From: Eurosta solidaginis
Taxonomy: Eukaryota > Arthropoda > Insecta > Diptera > Tephritidae
Length of the DNA stretch: 64,000 bases
Assembly: GCF_040869045.1 (NCBI RefSeq)
Contig: NC_090319.1
Span: 231,687,832-231,751,831 of the forward strand
Direction: 5' to 3'
Numbering within the stretch: position 1 is the first letter of the stretch; every line of letters starts with the position of its first letter. Below, piece after piece: positions 63,144 to 64,000 of the stretch. Below the pieces are notes generated by a model. The model was not told the origin of the DNA and ran no database searches. It saw only the letters and a list, made by a program, of their open reading frames with translations. The position numbers and the translations under genes are program-made.

Positions 63144-64000
63144 CATACATACAATTTTTTGTACGTATATTATTTTGTTCCTAGCTAAACTACATACGTC
63201 CGTTCTGTTTGATATGCAGCTTTGAACTAATTTGTCCAATTATCTAGTAGATGTCTGTAGTTGTGTGAGCAGTTTGCAATGTCTATTTTGTAATTGAGCC
63301 TTTTATTTGTTGGTACCTTTGCTATGTGGAGCATCTCTAACATGAAGCGTTTCTTATAATGCTGCTCTTGCTGCAATACCCTCACAGCCTCAAAATCTGC
63401 TTTATGCCCGCTCTCTTCACAGTGGGCTGCGAGTGCTGTTTTCTGTGCCCTTCCTCATATTATATTTTTCATATCCGATCGATGTCCCGATATCCCCGTT
63501 TTTAGCTTATTCTTCGTGGTCCCGACATATTCCTTATTACATTTCGTCTTTCCGTCGCCAGCACATGGAATCCTGTATATTTCGTTATTCTTGTCCGTGG
63601 TTGCTATTCTACTTTTCATATTGCTGAAGAATTTATTCGTTATGTTTCGTTGTGTGTCGGTTTATGAGCTATTTTTATATTCTCCTTATTGTATGTATCA
63701 GAGCCCTTTAATCTTTCCGAAAAACCGGGTATATATACCATCGATTTGTATATTTTCGTGTCCACTTCTACGTTTTTTGGGTCTTTGCGTTGGTTGTGTG
63801 ATTTTATCATCGTCTGTATTATTCGTGGAGGGAAATCATTCATTTTCAAAATATGTGTAGTTCGTTTTTCGTTTTCTGGATAGAACACTATGTCGCTTGT
63901 GCCCAATACCTTCGCGATGAAATTCTTAAAAATAAAAAAAAAAAAATCATATTCCTAGGGTGATTAGATTTGTAATTTATTAATCTTCCGGAAGACGTGG
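63144..64000 (-). pseudogene. PLE-B copy 4, C-terminal part, runs off the window
   Basis: Minus strand: 'MVYIPGFSERLKGSDTYNKE' with upstream 'RIIQTMIKSHNQRKDPKN' (63906-63640), then the endonuclease and C-terminus in broken frames to ~63240. An A-run near 63931-63945 disrupts the frame. The rest lies beyond 64000. Confidence 0.82.

Larger units (their letters stand above)
58655..63739. repeat. Segment Y': second copy of the ~5 kb direct duplication
   Basis: Collinear with 42201-47118 (see there). Copy-specific inserts include 60174-60480 (unassigned, containing 'gcgggccccctcagaaacct'), 61736-62330 (AT-rich, unassigned) and a piggyBac-like MITE at 62917-63139. The hAT-type left end (62699) has lost its CTCG-rich part here. 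Confidence 0.85.

Overview
This 64 kb window looks like intergenic or heterochromatic DNA of a dipteran insect, probably a true fruit fly (Tephritidae). That placement rests on the dispersed-repeat families I recognise from memory: a repeat opening near 24537 with 'gttcgggtgtaaccgaac', a tRNA-headed SINE near 14.24 kb, a 17-unit satellite, and jockey/CR1-like, RTE-like, BEL/Pao, Ty3/gypsy and Penelope elements. I found no single-copy host gene, rRNA, true tRNA gene or CRISPR array. Almost every coding stretch belongs to a transposable element, and nearly all are broken by stops, frameshifts, deletions or later insertions.

Layout. (1) 1-15631 is a nested stack. An mdg3-like gypsy element (E1, 1-~3845, 5' end outside the window) abuts the last ~143 bp of the 5' LTR of a second gypsy element (E2). 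The 3' LTR of E2 starts at 9182, is split by a jockey/CR1-like LINE (LINE A, 9203-12823), resumes, is split again by a 1.9 kb hAT-like element with an exact 8-bp target duplication (13580-15489), and ends at 15631. (2) 15632-21315 holds LINE A and LINE B (RTE-like, minus strand) copies and a small BEL-like LTR pair enclosing a Penelope fragment. (3) 21316-~33060 is a large inverted-repeat element. It carries two pieces of one arthropod protein family on the minus strand and is split by a 9.4 kb hAT-ended unit (22289-31663, TSD CTTTCAAT). That unit is filled with Helitron pieces, a 128/130-bp satellite and other repeats. (4) 33505-36957 holds an RNase-H LINE, the 3' end of a Tol2-like hAT element, and LINE A + LINE B again. 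(5) 36958-55361 is one BEL/Pao insertion into LINE B, swollen by a Penelope element (PLE-A), a ~10.8 kb insertion and an internal ~1.2 kb duplication. (6) 55362-58654 holds the rest of LINE B, the LINE A C-terminus and a degraded minus-strand gypsy element. (7) 58655-64000 is a direct repeat of 42201-47118 that differs by several MITE/SINE insertions, then more Penelope (PLE-B).

The elements do not form a pathway; their relation is stratigraphic. Target-site duplications and interrupted reading frames give the insertion order. The points most worth following are the inverted-repeat element with its split minus-strand gene, the 2A-like plus PHD-like N-terminus of LINE A, hammerhead-like motifs in both Penelope families, and the paired 5 kb duplicates acting as filled and empty sites for several MITEs. 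All identifications are by eye and from memory of the families; no database search was run.
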